64,000 bases of DNA, taken from positions 1,984,001-2,048,000 of the forward strand of contig NZ_CP085839.1 of NCBI RefSeq assembly GCF_020715565.1, in the 5' to 3' direction. The position numbers and the translations under genes were made by a program. This document shows, one piece after another, positions 8,009 through 17,683 of this stretch; the first letter of the stretch is position 1, and each line of letters begins with the position of its first letter. Source of the stretch: Nocardioides sp. Kera G14 (lineage in GTDB: Bacteria; Actinomycetota; Actinomycetes; Propionibacteriales; Nocardioidaceae). The notes beneath the pieces are model-generated. The model ran no database searches and had not been told where the DNA came from. It saw nothing but the letters and a program-made list of their open reading frames with translations.

Positions 8009-10465
8009 ATGGCACGGCGTACCACCACCCCTCCTCCCCCCGATGACTTCGAGGAGCACATCCTCGACACCGACATCAAGGACGAGATGGAGACCTCGTT
8101 CCTCGAGTACGCCTACTCCGTCATCTACTCCCGGGCGCTCCCCGACGCCCGCGACGGCCTGAAGCCTGTGCAGCGACGCATCCTCTACACGATGGCCGAC
8201 ATGGGTCTGCGGCCCGACCGCGGCCACGTGAAGAGTGCCCGCGTCGTCGGCGAGGTCATGGGTCGACTGCACCCGCACGGTGACGGCGCGATCTACGACG
8301 CGCTCGTCCGCCTGGCGCAGCCGTGGACCATGCGCCTGCCCTACATCGACGGCCACGGCAACTTCGGCTCCCTCGACGACGGCCCCGCGGCCATGCGATA
8401 CACGGAGTGCCGGATGGCGCCCTCGGCCGTCGCGATGACCGCCGACATCGACGAGGACACCGTCGACTTCCGCCCCAACTACGACGCCCGGGAGTTGGAG
8501 CCCGCCGTCCTCCCGAGCGCGATCCCCAACCTGGTCGTCAACGGCACCACCGGCATCGCGGTCGGCATGGCGACCAACATGGCGCCGCACAACCTGATCG
8601 AGGTCGTCGCCGCCCTGCGCGAGCTGATCAAGCGACCCACCCTCGACACCGAGGGTCTCATGCGGTTCATCCCCGGGCCGGACCTGCCCACGGGCGGCAC
8701 GATCGTCGGCCTCGACGGCATCCGCGACGCCTACGAGACCGGGCGCGGCTCGTTCAAGATCCGCGCCACCGCCCGGATCGAGCCGGTCGGTCGCCGCAAG
8801 GGCATCGTCGTCACCGAGCTCCCCTACAACATCGGTGTGGAGAAGGTCGTCGAGCGGATCAAGACGCTCGTGCAGTCCAAGAAGATCGAGGGCATCGCCG
8901 ACCTCAAGGACCTCACCGACAAGGACAACGGCCTCCGCCTCGTCATCGAGGTCAAGAACGGCTTCGTGCCCGAGGTCATCCTCGAGCAGCTCTACAAGGC
9001 CACGCCAATGGAGGACTCCTTCGGCATCAACAACGTCGCGCTCGTCGACGGTCAGCCCCGCACCCTGGGGCTGAAGCAGCTCCTCGAGGTCTTCCTGGGT
9101 CACCGCTACGAGGTCGTACGCCGACGCAGCCAGTTCCGCCGCGACAAGGCCGCTGCTCGCCTGCACCTTGTCGAGGGCCTGCTCCTGGCGATCCTCGACA
9201 TCGACGAGGTCATCCAGCTGATCCGTGGCTCCGACAACGCCGGCCAGGCGCGCGAGCGCCTCATGTCCGTCTTCGACCTGAGCGAGCTGCAGGCCGATTA
9301 CATCCTCGACATGGCCCTGCGCCGTCTGACGAAGTTCTCCAAGATCGAACTCGAGAAGGAGCAGGAGGACCTCCAGCGCACCATCGAGGAGCTCGACGCG
9401 ATCCTCGCCTCGGAGGAGCTGCTGAAGAAGGTCGTCTCCGACGAGCTGGCCGAGGTCGCGAAGACGTTCGGCACCCCACGACGTACGGTCCTGCTGGCCA
9501 GTGCCGGCACGGCCGCGGTCGAGGCGCTGAAGATGAGCGCCGAGGTGTCCGACGACCCGTGCTTCGCCCTGCTCTCCTCGACGGGCCTGCTCGCGCGGAC
9601 CTCCGACGACTCCGCCTTCGAGACCAGTGACGGCCGGGCGAACCACGACGTCATCGTGTCGTTGGTGAGGACCACCGTCCGCGGCGAGATCGGTGTCCTC
9701 ACCTCGCGCGGTCGTCTGGTCCGGCTGGGCGTCCTCGACCTTCCGGCGATGCCGCCGACCGCCGGCGAGCCCAACCTGCAGGGCGGGGTACCGCTCTCCG
9801 CCCTCCTCTCCCTGGAGGCCGACGAGCGCGCGCTGGCCCTCGTCACCCTCGCCACCGAGGGCCCCGGCCTTGCGCTCGGCACCAAGCTGGGCGTGGTGAA
9901 GCGGGTCAATCCGGAGGTGCTCGGTCGCGACGACTGGGAGGTCATCAACCTCGCCGACGGCGACGAGGTGGTGGGAGCGGTCGAGCTCCAGACCGGCACC
10001 GAGGAGCTCTGCTTCATCACCTCGGACGCACAACTGCTGCACTTCGGCGCCGACCAGGTCCGCCCGCAGGGCCGCAACGCGGGCGGCATGGCCGGCGTGC
10101 GGGTCGCCCACGGCTCGCGGGTGATGTTCTTCGGCGCCCTCGACCCGGCCACCTCCGTCGTGGTCACCGCGTCCGGCTCCTCCTCGGCACTGCCCGGGAC
10201 GGAGACCGGCTCGGTCAAGGTGACGCCGTTCGCGGAGTACCCCGCGAAGGGCCGCGCGACCGGCGGCGTCCGCTGCCACCGCTACCTGCGCGGCGAGGAC
10301 ACCCTCGTCTTCGCCTGGGCCGGTCGCGGCCCAGCCCGGGCAGCCGCCAACTCCGGCGCCCCGATCGAGCTGCCCGAGCCCGACCTGCGGCGCGACGGCT
10401 CCGGCGTGCCAGCGGCCCAGCCGATCGACGCCGTCGCCGGGCCCGTGGGAGGCTCTGGATCATGA
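8009..10465 (+). CDS. parC: DNA topoisomerase IV/gyrase-type subunit A
   Basis: 818-residue type IIA topoisomerase A subunit, which cuts and rejoins DNA during decatenation or supercoil control. The active-site Tyr131 is in AMRYTECRM. The C-terminal beta-pinwheel carries one visible box-like motif ([13 protein letters not shown]), which suits ParC-like decatenation better than gyrase wrapping, but this is an inference. The matching B subunit lies 3 kb downstream on the other strand. In the quinolone-binding loop ([10 protein letters not shown], 88-97) the usual Ser or Ala is Gly93. The ATG at 8009 is preceded by GGAGG at the right distance; an in-frame ATG at 8000 lies inside that site. Its stop overlaps the lipoprotein start by 4 bp. 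Confidence 0.92.
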   Translation: MARRTTTPPPPDDFEEHILDTDIKDEMETSFLEYAYSVIYSRALPDARDGLKPVQRRILYTMADMGLRPDRGHVKSARVVGEVMGRLHPHGDGAIYDALVRLAQPWTMRLPYIDGHGNFGSLDDGPAAMRYTECRMAPSAVAMTADIDEDTVDFRPNYDARELEPAVLPSAIPNLVVNGTTGIAVGMATNMAPHNLIEVVAALRELIKRPTLDTEGLMRFIPGPDLPTGGTIVGLDGIRDAYETGRGSFKIRATARIEPVGRRKGIVVTELPYNIGVEKVVERIKTLVQSKKIEGIADLKDLTDKDNGLRLVIEVKNGFVPEVILEQLYKATPMEDSFGINNVALVDGQPRTLGLKQLLEVFLGHRYEVVRRRSQFRRDKAAARLHLVEGLLLAILDIDEVIQLIRGSDNAGQARERLMSVFDLSELQADYILDMALRRLTKFSKIELEKEQEDLQRTIEELDAILASEELLKKVVSDELAEVAKTFGTPRRTVLLASAGTAAVEALKMSAEVSDDPCFALLSSTGLLARTSDDSAFETSDGRANHDVIVSLVRTTVRGEIGVLTSRGRLVRLGVLDLPAMPPTAGEPNLQGGVPLSALLSLEADERALALVTLATEGPGLALGTKLGVVKRVNPEVLGRDDWEVINLADGDEVVGAVELQTGTEELCFITSDAQLLHFGADQVRPQGRNAGGMAGVRVAHGSRVMFFGALDPATSVVVTASGSSSALPGTETGSVKVTPFAEYPAKGRATGGVRCHRYLRGEDTLVFAWAGRGPARAAANSGAPIELPEPDLRRDGSGVPAAQPIDAVAGPVGGSGS

Positions 10466-11172
10466 GGCGCCTCGGCGCGGCCGTGGCCGCCGTACTCCTG
10501 CTCGGATCGCTCGCCTCCTGTGGCGACAAGGGGAAGCCGTCCTCGGACGGCACCACCGCGGCGGCCGCAACCCCCGCTCAGGCGCTCGCCGCCGCCAAGG
10601 GAGTGCTGGACAAGACCTCCGGCGTCACGGTCGACATCACCTCCAAGGACGTCCCCTCCGACGCCTCGGCGCTGCTCTCGGGCAACGGCACGCTCGTCCG
10701 ACCACCGGCGTTCGACGGCACGATCACCGTGCAGGTCGCCGGACTCAAGCCGCAGGTGCCGATCATCTCGGTCGACGGCAAGGTCCACGCCCAGCTGCCG
10801 TTGACCAACGGCTGGCAGACGATCGACCCGGCCGACTACGGCGTCCCCGACCCGGCGCAGTTCATGGCCACGAGCGGCGGACTCTCGGACCTCCTCACCG
10901 CCACCGTCGACCCGACGTTCGGTGACAAGGCCCGCGGCGGCGAGGGCAACAAGGAGATCCTGACCGACGTCACGGGCACCCTGCCCGCCTCCGCCGCGAC
11001 GACGTTCCTGCCGTCGATCGCCGATGACCTCGACGTCACCTGGCAGCTCACCGACGCGGGCGAGCTCCGCACCGCCACGCTGGTCGGTGACTTCTACGGC
11101 ACCGGTGACACGGAGACCTACATCGTCACCCTCGACCACTACGGGACGACGAAGAAGATCACCGCCCCGTGA
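10462..11172 (+). CDS. lprG: LppX/LprAFG-type lipoprotein
   Basis: 236-residue lipoprotein with a lipobox ending LASC (Cys20), then a Thr/Ala-rich linker and a domain like the LppX/LprG family, which binds triacylated lipids in a hydrophobic pocket and hands them across the periplasm. In mycobacteria lprG is cotranscribed with the major-facilitator exporter P55. Here too an MFS gene follows, overlapping by 4 bp (GTGA), which strongly supports the assignment. The start overlaps the end of the topoisomerase gene (ATGA), so the lipid-export pair is translationally coupled to a DNA topology gene, which is unlikely to be functional in itself. Confidence 0.85.
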   Translation: MRRLGAAVAAVLLLGSLASCGDKGKPSSDGTTAAAATPAQALAAAKGVLDKTSGVTVDITSKDVPSDASALLSGNGTLVRPPAFDGTITVQVAGLKPQVPIISVDGKVHAQLPLTNGWQTIDPADYGVPDPAQFMATSGGLSDLLTATVDPTFGDKARGGEGNKEILTDVTGTLPASAATTFLPSIADDLDVTWQLTDAGELRTATLVGDFYGTGDTETYIVTLDHYGTTKKITAP

Positions 11173-12872
11173 CGCGCCGGCTGCTGGCGCTCGCGGCCTT
11201 CGCGGTCTGCTTCACCGCGGCCGACACCTACGTCATCGTCCTGGCGCTGCCGGACATCATGCACGGCGTCGGCCTCTCGGTCGACGAGCTCCAGCAGGGC
11301 GCCCCGATCGTCTCCGGCTTCCTCCTCGGGTACGTCGCCATGCTGCCGCTCATCGGCCGGATCGCCGATCTGCGCGGCCGGCCCCCGGTGCTCGTTGCAG
11401 GGCTCGTGCTCTTCGCCGTGGGCTCCTTCGTCACCGCGCTCTCCTACGGCATGCCCACCATCGTCACCGGCCGCCTGATCCAGGGTGTCGGCGCCGGGGC
11501 ACTCGTCCCCGCCACGATGGCGCTCGTCGCCGACCTCTATCCGGTCTCGCGCCGCGCCGTACCGCTCGGACTGGTCTCCGCGGCCCAGGAGCTCGGCGCC
11601 GTCCTCGGCCCGCTGCTCGGTGCCGCGATCCTCGCCGTCACCGACTGGCGGATGATCTTCGCGCTCAACCTCGTGGTCGCCGCAGCCCTCGCCCTCTCAC
11701 TGCGCCGCCTCTCCGGTCGAAGCGAGGGTCGTCGGGGCTTTCCTGACCTGATCGGCCTCGCCCTGCTGGCGCTGACGGCCGGCGCGGCGGTCCTGCTGAC
11801 CCTCAAGCCGGCCGGCCTCGTCCGTGACCTCACCTGGGGCGAGCTCTACGTCCCGCGGGTCGGCCTGAGTGACTGGACGACTCCTCTCGGCCTCATGGTC
11901 CTCGCCGGCCTCCTCCTCTTCCTCCTGCGCTGCCTCACCGCCCGCCGCCCGCTCGTCGACCTGCGCCGGTGGGGTCGTGACGCCTGGGCAGCCGACCTCC
12001 CCGGCGCCGTCCTGCTCGCGATCGCACTCGGCGGCGTCGTCCTGGCCTTCTCCACGACCGACCCCAAGGTCGAGGTCGTCTCGCCGCTCGGCGCGTGGTA
12101 CCTCGCCATCGCAGCGCTCTCGGCCGTCGCCTTCTCCGTCCACCTGCGCCGCGCCCGCAACCCGCTGATCCCGCCCGGCGCGCTCCTGGCACGCCCTGCC
12201 TGGGGCGGTGTCCTGACCAGCCTCCTCGTCGGCGCCTCGCTCGTCGCTGCGCTCGTCGACATCCCGCTCTTCGCCCGCACGACGGTCTACGACGACTCCC
12301 AGCTCCTCGCCGCCCTCGTGCTCGTCCGGTTCCTCGTCGCGCTCCCCGTCGGTGCCGTCGCCGGCGGTTGGCTGGTACGCCGACAGCCGCCCGCCCTCGT
12401 CGCCGCAGCCGGCATGCTGCTGGCCGCGGCGGGATTCGCGTGGATGTCGACCTGGGACGTCGACTCCCTCCGCTCGGCAACCGCCACCATCCCCCTCGTC
12501 CTGGGCGGCTTCGGCTTCGGTCTGGCCCTCGCCCCGATCAACCACTCGGTCCTCGCAGCGACTCCGCAGGAGGTGCACGGCGTGGCGTCCGCAGCGACCG
12601 TCGTGGCCCGCATGATCGGCATGCTCGTCGGGATCTCGGTCCTCACGGCGATCGGCCTCCGGCGCTACTACGCGGAGCAGGCCGACCTGCCGACCGTCCA
12701 GTCGGTCTGTCACGGCTCCTCGCGCTGCGACGCCTTCACCGACCTGTTGCGGGACGCGGGCATCGCCCAGGAGCACACCGTCTTCCTCGGCGCGGCCGTG
12801 GTCGCCGTACTGGCTGCTGGGACCGCGCTGCTGCTCGCCTCGCCCACTCGATATGGTCAGCGGCATGGGTGA
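11169..12872 (+). CDS. MFS exporter, P55-like partner of LprG
   Basis: 567-residue major facilitator of the 14-helix DHA2 drug/lipid exporter type. The motif-A loop between helices 2 and 3 reads GRIADLRGRPPVL, and a motif-C-like region SAAQELGAVLGPLLGA follows. The Mycobacterium homologue P55 works with LprG to move triacylglycerides and lipoglycans to the outer envelope. Here the start overlaps the lipoprotein stop (GTGA) and the stop overlaps the carbonic anhydrase gene by 8 bp, so at least four genes form one operon. The substrate is inferred from this partner, not from sequence. Confidence 0.85.
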   Translation: MTRRLLALAAFAVCFTAADTYVIVLALPDIMHGVGLSVDELQQGAPIVSGFLLGYVAMLPLIGRIADLRGRPPVLVAGLVLFAVGSFVTALSYGMPTIVTGRLIQGVGAGALVPATMALVADLYPVSRRAVPLGLVSAAQELGAVLGPLLGAAILAVTDWRMIFALNLVVAAALALSLRRLSGRSEGRRGFPDLIGLALLALTAGAAVLLTLKPAGLVRDLTWGELYVPRVGLSDWTTPLGLMVLAGLLLFLLRCLTARRPLVDLRRWGRDAWAADLPGAVLLAIALGGVVLAFSTTDPKVEVVSPLGAWYLAIAALSAVAFSVHLRRARNPLIPPGALLARPAWGGVLTSLLVGASLVAALVDIPLFARTTVYDDSQLLAALVLVRFLVALPVGAVAGGWLVRRQPPALVAAAGMLLAAAGFAWMSTWDVDSLRSATATIPLVLGGFGFGLALAPINHSVLAATPQEVHGVASAATVVARMIGMLVGISVLTAIGLRRYYAEQADLPTVQSVCHGSSRCDAFTDLLRDAGIAQEHTVFLGAAVVAVLAAGTALLLASPTRYGQRHG

Positions 12873-13359
12873 CTTCGACGATCTGCTTGCTGCCAACAAG
12901 GACTTTGCCGCCGACTTCCAGTTCGGTGGATTCGACGGTGTCGCGCGCGCCGGCGTCGCGCTCGTGACGTGCATGGACAGCCGCATCGATCCCCTCCGCA
13001 TGCTCGGCCTCAAGCCGGGTGACGCGAAGATCTTCCGCAACCCCGGTGGCCGCGTGACCGTCGCGGCGATGGAGGCCCTCGTCATGGGCGTCCACCTGCT
13101 CAACGTGCAGCGGATCCTGGTCGTCCCCCACACCCGCTGCGCCGTCGCCTCCAACTCCGAGGACGAGATCCGCGCCCGCGTCACCGAGTCGGCCGGCGTG
13201 GACGCGTCGTGGCAGCCGTTCCACGTCGTCGACGACCAGATCCGCGCTCTCACCGAGGACGTGCACAAGGTCACCTCGCACCCGCTGATCGGCGACCGCG
13301 CCAAGGTCGGCGGCTTCCTCTACGACGTCGACTCCGGCCTGCTCACGCAGCACGCCTGA
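12865..13359 (+). CDS. Beta-class carbonic anhydrase
   Basis: 164 residues, a small beta-carbonic anhydrase interconverting CO2 and bicarbonate. The zinc ligands are the cysteine in TCMDSR, the histidine in VPHTRC and the cysteine right after it; the Asp-Arg dyad of CMDSRID is intact. The length matches the short actinobacterial subclass. I prefer the ATG at 12865, which overlaps the MFS stop; an in-frame ATG at 12853 would add four residues. It is the last gene of the topoisomerase-lipoprotein-exporter operon and is followed by a convergent gene 10 bp away. Confidence 0.88.
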   Translation: MGDFDDLLAANKDFAADFQFGGFDGVARAGVALVTCMDSRIDPLRMLGLKPGDAKIFRNPGGRVTVAAMEALVMGVHLLNVQRILVVPHTRCAVASNSEDEIRARVTESAGVDASWQPFHVVDDQIRALTEDVHKVTSHPLIGDRAKVGGFLYDVDSGLLTQHA

Positions 13360-13369
13360 GTCCCGGCGG

Positions 13370-13744
13370 TCAGCGGCCGAGCAGCTCCTTCATCGAGGCG
13401 TCGAGGTAGGCGCCCGGGAGGTCGGCCGCCCGCAGCTCCGCGACTGTCCCGATCGCGGTGAGCCGCGCGATCAGCGCTGCGGCCTCACCGGCCGGGTCGT
13501 CCCCGAGTGGGATGTCGACCAGGAGCGGGCAGTCGATCGCTCCGCCCTCGGGTTCGGGCCCGGTGCCCTCGACCCACGCGCCGGCCTCGAAGGTGAGCGC
13601 CGCGTCCGGGCGAGGACCCGCGGCGCGCAGGTCGACCCACCACACGACCTCGTCGCCGACGATGCGCCAGTGCCCCTTGCGCAGAGCCACCTTGGCGCCG
13701 CGGAAGGCCTTCGCCACCGCGACCCGCCGCGCCTTCTGATCCAT
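13370..13744 (-). CDS. Hypothetical protein, topoisomerase-linked
   Basis: 124 residues, not recognised. The N-terminus is basic (MDQKARRVAVAKAFRGAKVALRKGHWR), followed by a Trp-rich strand (VVWWVDLRAAG) and an acidic Ala/Leu-rich C-terminus. No signal peptide or membrane segment is visible. It lies 11 bp downstream of the topoisomerase B gene on the same strand and is probably cotranscribed with it. The base composition is like its neighbours. Function unknown. Confidence 0.7.
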   Translation of the reverse strand: MDQKARRVAVAKAFRGAKVALRKGHWRIVGDEVVWWVDLRAAGPRPDAALTFEAGAWVEGTGPEPEGGAIDCPLLVDIPLGDDPAGEAAALIARLTAIGTVAELRAADLPGAYLDASMKELLGR

Positions 13745-13755
13745 CTCCTGCGGGC

Positions 13756-15816
13756 TCAGAAGTCGAGGTCGGCGTCGGAGAGCTGGTGCGCGCCGGCGGT
13801 GATGAACTCCTTGCGCGGAGCGACGTCGGTGCCCATCAGGAGCTCGAAGACACCCGCGGCCGACTCGGCGTCGTCGACCGTCAGCCGACGCAGCGTGCGG
13901 TGGCGCGGGTCCATCGTGGTCTCGGCCAGCTGGTCGGCGTCCATCTCGCCCAGGCCCTTGTACCGCTGGGGCGAGCCCTTGACGTTGATGTTCTTCTTCT
14001 TCAGCTCCGCGAGCCGACGCTGCAGCTCGTCGTCACTGTAGGTGTAGATGTACTTCTCCATCCCCTTCTTCGGGTTGGAGAGCTCGATCCGGTGCAGCGG
14101 CGGGACGGCGGAGTAGACCCGGCCGGCCTTGACCAGGTCGGGCATGTACTTCATGAAGAGCGTCGCGAGCAGGGTGCGGATGTGGGCGCCGTCGGCGTCG
14201 GCGTCGGCCATGAAGATGACCTTGCCGTAGCGAGCCGCGTCCAGGTCGAAGGTCCGCCCTGAACCGGCGCCGACCACCTGGATGATCGAGGAGCACTCGG
14301 TGTTCTTCAGCATGTCCGCGACCGAGGCGCGCTGGACGTTGAGGATCTTGCCGCGGATCGGCAGCAGTGCCTGGAACTCGCTGTTGCGCGCCATCTTCGC
14401 CGTACCGAGCGCGGAGTCACCCTCGACGATGAAGAGCTCGGTGCGCTCGTTGTCGGCGGCGCGGCAGTCGGCCAGCTTGGCGGGCAGCGCGCTGGACTCG
14501 AGGGCGTTCTTCCGGCGCTGGGTCTCCTTGTGCTGGCGCGCGGCGATGCGGGTCTTGGCGGCGCCGAGCACCTTCTCCATGACCAGCTTGGCCTGCGCCT
14601 TCTCCCGCGCCTTGGTCGAGGTCAGGAACGCCTTGAGCTCCGCCGACACGACCTTCCGTACGACGGCCCGCGCGGCAGGCGTCCCGAGGATCTCCTTGGT
14701 CTGGCCCTCGAACTGGGGCTCTGCGAGCCGGACCGTGACCACGGCGGTGAGGCCCTCGAGGATGTCCTCGGTCGTCACGTCGGCGTCGTTGACCTTGAGC
14801 ACCTTCGCGGCCTTCATCGCCTCGTTGAACGTGCGCTTGAGCGCCGCCTCGAAGCCGCTGACGTGGGTGCCGCCCTTCGGCGTGGCGATCACGTTCACGA
14901 AGGAGCGCAAGACCGTGTCATAGCCGTTGACCCAGCGCAGGGCCACGTCGACACCGAGCTCGCGCTCGACGTCCTGCGGCGTCATGTGCCCCTGCTCGTC
15001 GAGCATCGGCACCGTCTCGGTGAAGGTGTCCGAGCCCTGCAGGCGCAGCACCTCGGTCACCGGCTCCCCGACCGAGAGGAAGTCCACGAACTCCCCGATG
15101 CCACCGGCGTGGAGGAACTTCTCCTCCACGGGCAGGTCGCCGCGCAGGTCGCGCAGCACGAGCTCGAGGCCGGGCACGATGAAGGACGTCTGGCGGGCGC
15201 GACCGACCAGGTCGTCCCAGATGAAGCCCGCGTCACCCGTGAAGATCTGCCGGTCGGGCCAGAACCGGATCAGGGTGCCGCTCTTGCCCTTGGCGACGCG
15301 CGAACCCTTGCGCGTCAGCCCGTTGGTCGGCTCGAAGGACGCACCAGGACCCTCACCGGTGAAGACACCGGGCACGCCGCGCTGGAACGAGATGCCCTGT
15401 CGGGCCGGCGCCCGGTCGACGTCGATGTCCATCCGCGCCGACAGCGCGTTGACGACCGACAGGCCGACGCCGTGCAGGCCACCCGTGGCCGCATACGAGG
15501 ATCCGCCGAACTTGCCACCCGCGTGGAGCTTGGTCGCCACGACCTCGACACCGGTGAGCCCCGTCTTGGGCTCCTTGTCGGTGGGGATGCCCCGCCCGTC
15601 GTCGTACACCTCGACGGAGCCGTCGGCATGGAGCGTCACCTCGACCCGGCGGGCGAAGCCGGCGAGGGCCTCGTCGACGCCGTTGTCGATGATCTCCCAG
15701 ACGCAGTGCATCAGGCCGCGGGTGTCGGTGGACCCGATGTACATGCCCGGACGCTTCCGGACGGCCTCCAGGCCCTCGAGGACGAGGAGGTGCGCTGCGT
15801 TGTAGGTGTCGCTCAT
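13756..15816 (-). CDS. parE: DNA topoisomerase IV/gyrase-type subunit B
   Basis: 686-residue ATPase subunit of a type IIA topoisomerase, partner of the A subunit at 8009-10465. In order it shows the GHKL ATPase (EIIDNGVDEAL, DDGRGIP, GGLHGVGLSVVNAL), the transducer, the TOPRIM domain (EGDSALG, DADADGAHIRTLL) and the C-terminal PQRYKGLGEMD segment. GyrB normally occurs beside gyrA near the origin, so this separate A/B pair is the likely ParC/ParE. I chose the ATG at 15816; a TTG at 15825 would add three residues. A minus-strand TAGATT box (15826-15831) lies nine bases upstream, so the leader would be about two bases. The upstream gene is divergent. Confidence 0.92.
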   Translation of the reverse strand: MSDTYNAAHLLVLEGLEAVRKRPGMYIGSTDTRGLMHCVWEIIDNGVDEALAGFARRVEVTLHADGSVEVYDDGRGIPTDKEPKTGLTGVEVVATKLHAGGKFGGSSYAATGGLHGVGLSVVNALSARMDIDVDRAPARQGISFQRGVPGVFTGEGPGASFEPTNGLTRKGSRVAKGKSGTLIRFWPDRQIFTGDAGFIWDDLVGRARQTSFIVPGLELVLRDLRGDLPVEEKFLHAGGIGEFVDFLSVGEPVTEVLRLQGSDTFTETVPMLDEQGHMTPQDVERELGVDVALRWVNGYDTVLRSFVNVIATPKGGTHVSGFEAALKRTFNEAMKAAKVLKVNDADVTTEDILEGLTAVVTVRLAEPQFEGQTKEILGTPAARAVVRKVVSAELKAFLTSTKAREKAQAKLVMEKVLGAAKTRIAARQHKETQRRKNALESSALPAKLADCRAADNERTELFIVEGDSALGTAKMARNSEFQALLPIRGKILNVQRASVADMLKNTECSSIIQVVGAGSGRTFDLDAARYGKVIFMADADADGAHIRTLLATLFMKYMPDLVKAGRVYSAVPPLHRIELSNPKKGMEKYIYTYSDDELQRRLAELKKKNINVKGSPQRYKGLGEMDADQLAETTMDPRHRTLRRLTVDDAESAAGVFELLMGTDVAPRKEFITAGAHQLSDADLDF

Positions 15817-15973
15817 GATCTCCAAAATCTATCGGACTCCACACCTCTGGCCCGGTAATGCCGATGGGATTCCCAAGTCCGTGATTGGATGGGTGAAAGT
15901 TGCCACACAGGGGTGGGAATCTTGCACTCTCCCGCTACGTTGCACCTGTCACCGAGACAGAAATGAGGCCGAT

Positions 15974-16192
15974 GTGACCACCACCATTGCCCCCAGCTCC
16001 GCGCTGACGGCTACCGACCGCTGCGACCGCTGCGGTGCCCAGGCCTACCTCCGTGTCGAGCTCCAGTCGGGTGGCGAGCTGCTCTTCTGCGCTCACCACG
16101 CGCGGGAGCACGGCGACAAGATCAAGGAGCTCGCGGCCAACGTGGTCGACGAGACCCACAAGCTGACCGAGAAGCGGCCCGTCACAGACTGA
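15974..16192 (+). CDS. DUF7455 small zinc-binding protein
   Basis: 72 residues, a small actinobacterial protein of the DUF7455 type with CDRCGAQAYLRVE and a later CAHHAREH, giving a C-x2-C ... C-x2-H zinc site. Function unknown. It is widespread in this group and usually encoded near sigma-factor or topoisomerase genes, as here. A GAGG ribosome-binding site five bases before the GTG at 15974 sets the start. A clear terminator follows at 16219. Confidence 0.82.
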   Translation: MTTTIAPSSALTATDRCDRCGAQAYLRVELQSGGELLFCAHHAREHGDKIKELAANVVDETHKLTEKRPVTD

Positions 16193-16218
16193 CGCTGCCA
16201 CAGGCAAACACAGGACAG

Positions 16219-16245
16219 AGCCCCCGACTCCGGTCGGGGGCTTTG
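16219..16245 (+). terminator. Rho-independent terminator after DUF7455
   Basis: A 10-bp perfect GC-rich stem (AGCCCCCGAC / GTCGGGGGCT) with a TCCG loop, followed by TTTGT. It lies 27 bp after the DUF7455 stop. Confidence 0.85.
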
Positions 16246-16267
16246 TCGTCTCCCGCTTCGTCGTCGC

Positions 16268-16273
16268 TAGGGT
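16268..16273 (+). promoter_or_regulatory. Candidate -10 box, leaderless DUF456 gene
   Basis: TAGGGT lies seven bases before the GTG at 16281, placing the expected transcription start on the start codon itself. It supports GTG 16281 over ATG 16284 as the start. Confidence 0.45.
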
Positions 16274-16280
16274 CAGCCCA

Positions 16281-16760
16281 GTGATGGGCACCGATATCGT
16301 CGTCGCGCTCCTGATGGCGCTCGGACTGGCCACCGTCGTGGTGCCCGTCCTCCCGGGGACCCTTCTCATCGGCGCCGGACTCTTGGTCTGGGCGAGCGAG
16401 GACGGCGGGCGTTCCGCCTGGGTCGTGGCCGCCGTGGGACTCGTCCTCCTCGCCGCCGGCGCGGTCGTGAAGTACGTCGTCCCCGGCCGCCGGCTCAAGG
16501 ACGCCGGTGTGCCCTTCACCACACAGCTGGCCGGCCTGGTCCTGGGCGTCGTCGGATTCTTCGTGATCCCCGTGGTCGGTCTCTTCCTCGGATTCGTCCT
16601 CGGCGTGTGGCTCGCCGAACTCCGCCGCCTGGGCCGTGCGCAGGCATGGCCGTCGACGAAACAGGCCCTGCGCGCCGCTGGGCTCTCGATCCTCATCGAG
16701 CTCGGATTCGGGCTGCTCGCGGTGGCCACGTGGGTCGTCGGCCTGGTTGCGGTGGGCTGA
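16281..16760 (+). CDS. DUF456 integral membrane protein
   Basis: 159 residues with about five hydrophobic helices and glycine-rich turns (VVVPVLPGTLLIGAGLLVWA, VVGFFVIPVVGLFLGFVLG) typical of the DUF456 family. Its function is unknown. It is followed after two bases by an EamA transporter gene, so the two are likely cotranscribed. Promoter evidence favours the GTG at 16281. Confidence 0.85.
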   Translation: MMGTDIVVALLMALGLATVVVPVLPGTLLIGAGLLVWASEDGGRSAWVVAAVGLVLLAAGAVVKYVVPGRRLKDAGVPFTTQLAGLVLGVVGFFVIPVVGLFLGFVLGVWLAELRRLGRAQAWPSTKQALRAAGLSILIELGFGLLAVATWVVGLVAVG

Positions 16761-16762
16761 GC

Positions 16763-17596
16763 ATGACCGTCCTCTTCGCGCTGCTCTCCGCGCTCTGCTA
16801 CGGCACCTCGGACTTCGTCGGCGGGTTCATGGCGACCCGCATCCCGACGTGGATGTCGGCCTTCTGCGCCCAGGTCGGGGGCGCGGTGGCGATGGCCGTC
16901 TTCGCGCTCCTCACCGCGGGCCACCCTGACGCCGCCTCGCTCGCCTGGGGAGCCGTCTCCGGCGTCGCCACGGGCGTCGGCATCCTCGCGCTCTACCGCG
17001 GCCTCGCGGTCGGCCGGATGGGTGTCGTGGCTCCGATCTCAGGTGTCACGGGCGCGATCCTCCCCGCCGCCATCGGCGTCGCCGGAGGCGACCGCCCGTC
17101 GACCATCGCCTGGCTCGGCCTTGCACTCGCCCTGCCCGCCGTCTTCCTGGTCGCGCGGGCGCCGGCCACCGAGAGCGAGTCCGGTCACGGCTCCGGAGCG
17201 ATGTTCGGGCTTCTCGCCGGCCTCGGCTTCGGTGGCGGCTTCGCCGCCATCGCGCAGATCCCGGCGTCAGCCGGGCACTGGCCGATCACCCTGGAGATGG
17301 TGACCGGTGCCGCCTTCACCGCCCTGGTCGCCATGATCGCCCGCGAGCCGTGGCTCCCCCGCACGCTGACCCCGTGGTGGGCAGGAGCGGGCGGAACGCT
17401 CGGTGCCGCCGCACTGGCGCTCTTCCTCGCGGCCAACAACCACGGCATGCTCACCGTCGCCGCGGTCCTCTCCTCGCTCTACCCGGCAGCGACGGTCGCG
17501 TGGGCCGTCGTACTGCTCAAGGAGCGCATCCACCGGGGGCAGGCGGTCGGCCTCGCGGCCACCGCCCTGGCGGTCACCCTCGTCGCCGTCGGCTGA
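16763..17596 (+). CDS. EamA-family (DMT) transporter
   Basis: 277 residues with ten predicted helices in two EamA repeats, the drug/metabolite transporter fold. The first repeat contains GVVAPISGVTGAILPAAIGV and the second ends VLSSLYPAATVAWAVVLLKERIH, the conserved end of EamA halves. The substrate cannot be predicted. It starts two bases after DUF456. Before the island inserted, it was convergent with rpoD, sharing the hairpin at 17606-17650. Confidence 0.87.
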   Translation: MTVLFALLSALCYGTSDFVGGFMATRIPTWMSAFCAQVGGAVAMAVFALLTAGHPDAASLAWGAVSGVATGVGILALYRGLAVGRMGVVAPISGVTGAILPAAIGVAGGDRPSTIAWLGLALALPAVFLVARAPATESESGHGSGAMFGLLAGLGFGGGFAAIAQIPASAGHWPITLEMVTGAAFTALVAMIAREPWLPRTLTPWWAGAGGTLGAAALALFLAANNHGMLTVAAVLSSLYPAATVAWAVVLLKERIHRGQAVGLAATALAVTLVAVG

Positions 17597-17605
17597 ACCC
17601 GTGCT

Positions 17606-17650
17606 GCCGAGCGGAGCGCGGGCACGGTCCGTGCCCGCGTTCGGCTCGGC
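17606..17650. terminator. Strong bidirectional hairpin, stranded rpoD terminator
   Basis: Arms 17606-17626 and 17630-17650 pair over 21 positions with one mismatch and one G-T pair around a GTC loop. The last base of the hairpin is the first base of the attachment core, which begins at the rpoD stop codon. In the uninterrupted chromosome it would therefore directly follow rpoD and serve both EamA and rpoD. Insertion has moved rpoD 10.3 kb away. Confidence 0.8.
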
Positions 17651-17670
17651 TCAGTCGAGGTAGTCGCGCA
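17650..17670. repeat. Attachment site copy at the EamA end (21 bp)
   Basis: The 21 bases are identical to 27930-27950. They encode, on the minus strand, the last residues of RpoD (LRDYLD) and the stop. Flanking bases differ on both sides, so 21 bp is the exact core. Confidence 0.9.
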
Positions 17671-17683
17671 TTAGGGACGACCG

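Noticed and set aside
7871..10279. Very long antisense frame across the topoisomerase A gene
   Set aside because: It mirrors the codon bias of the sense gene and has no family similarity or start signal.
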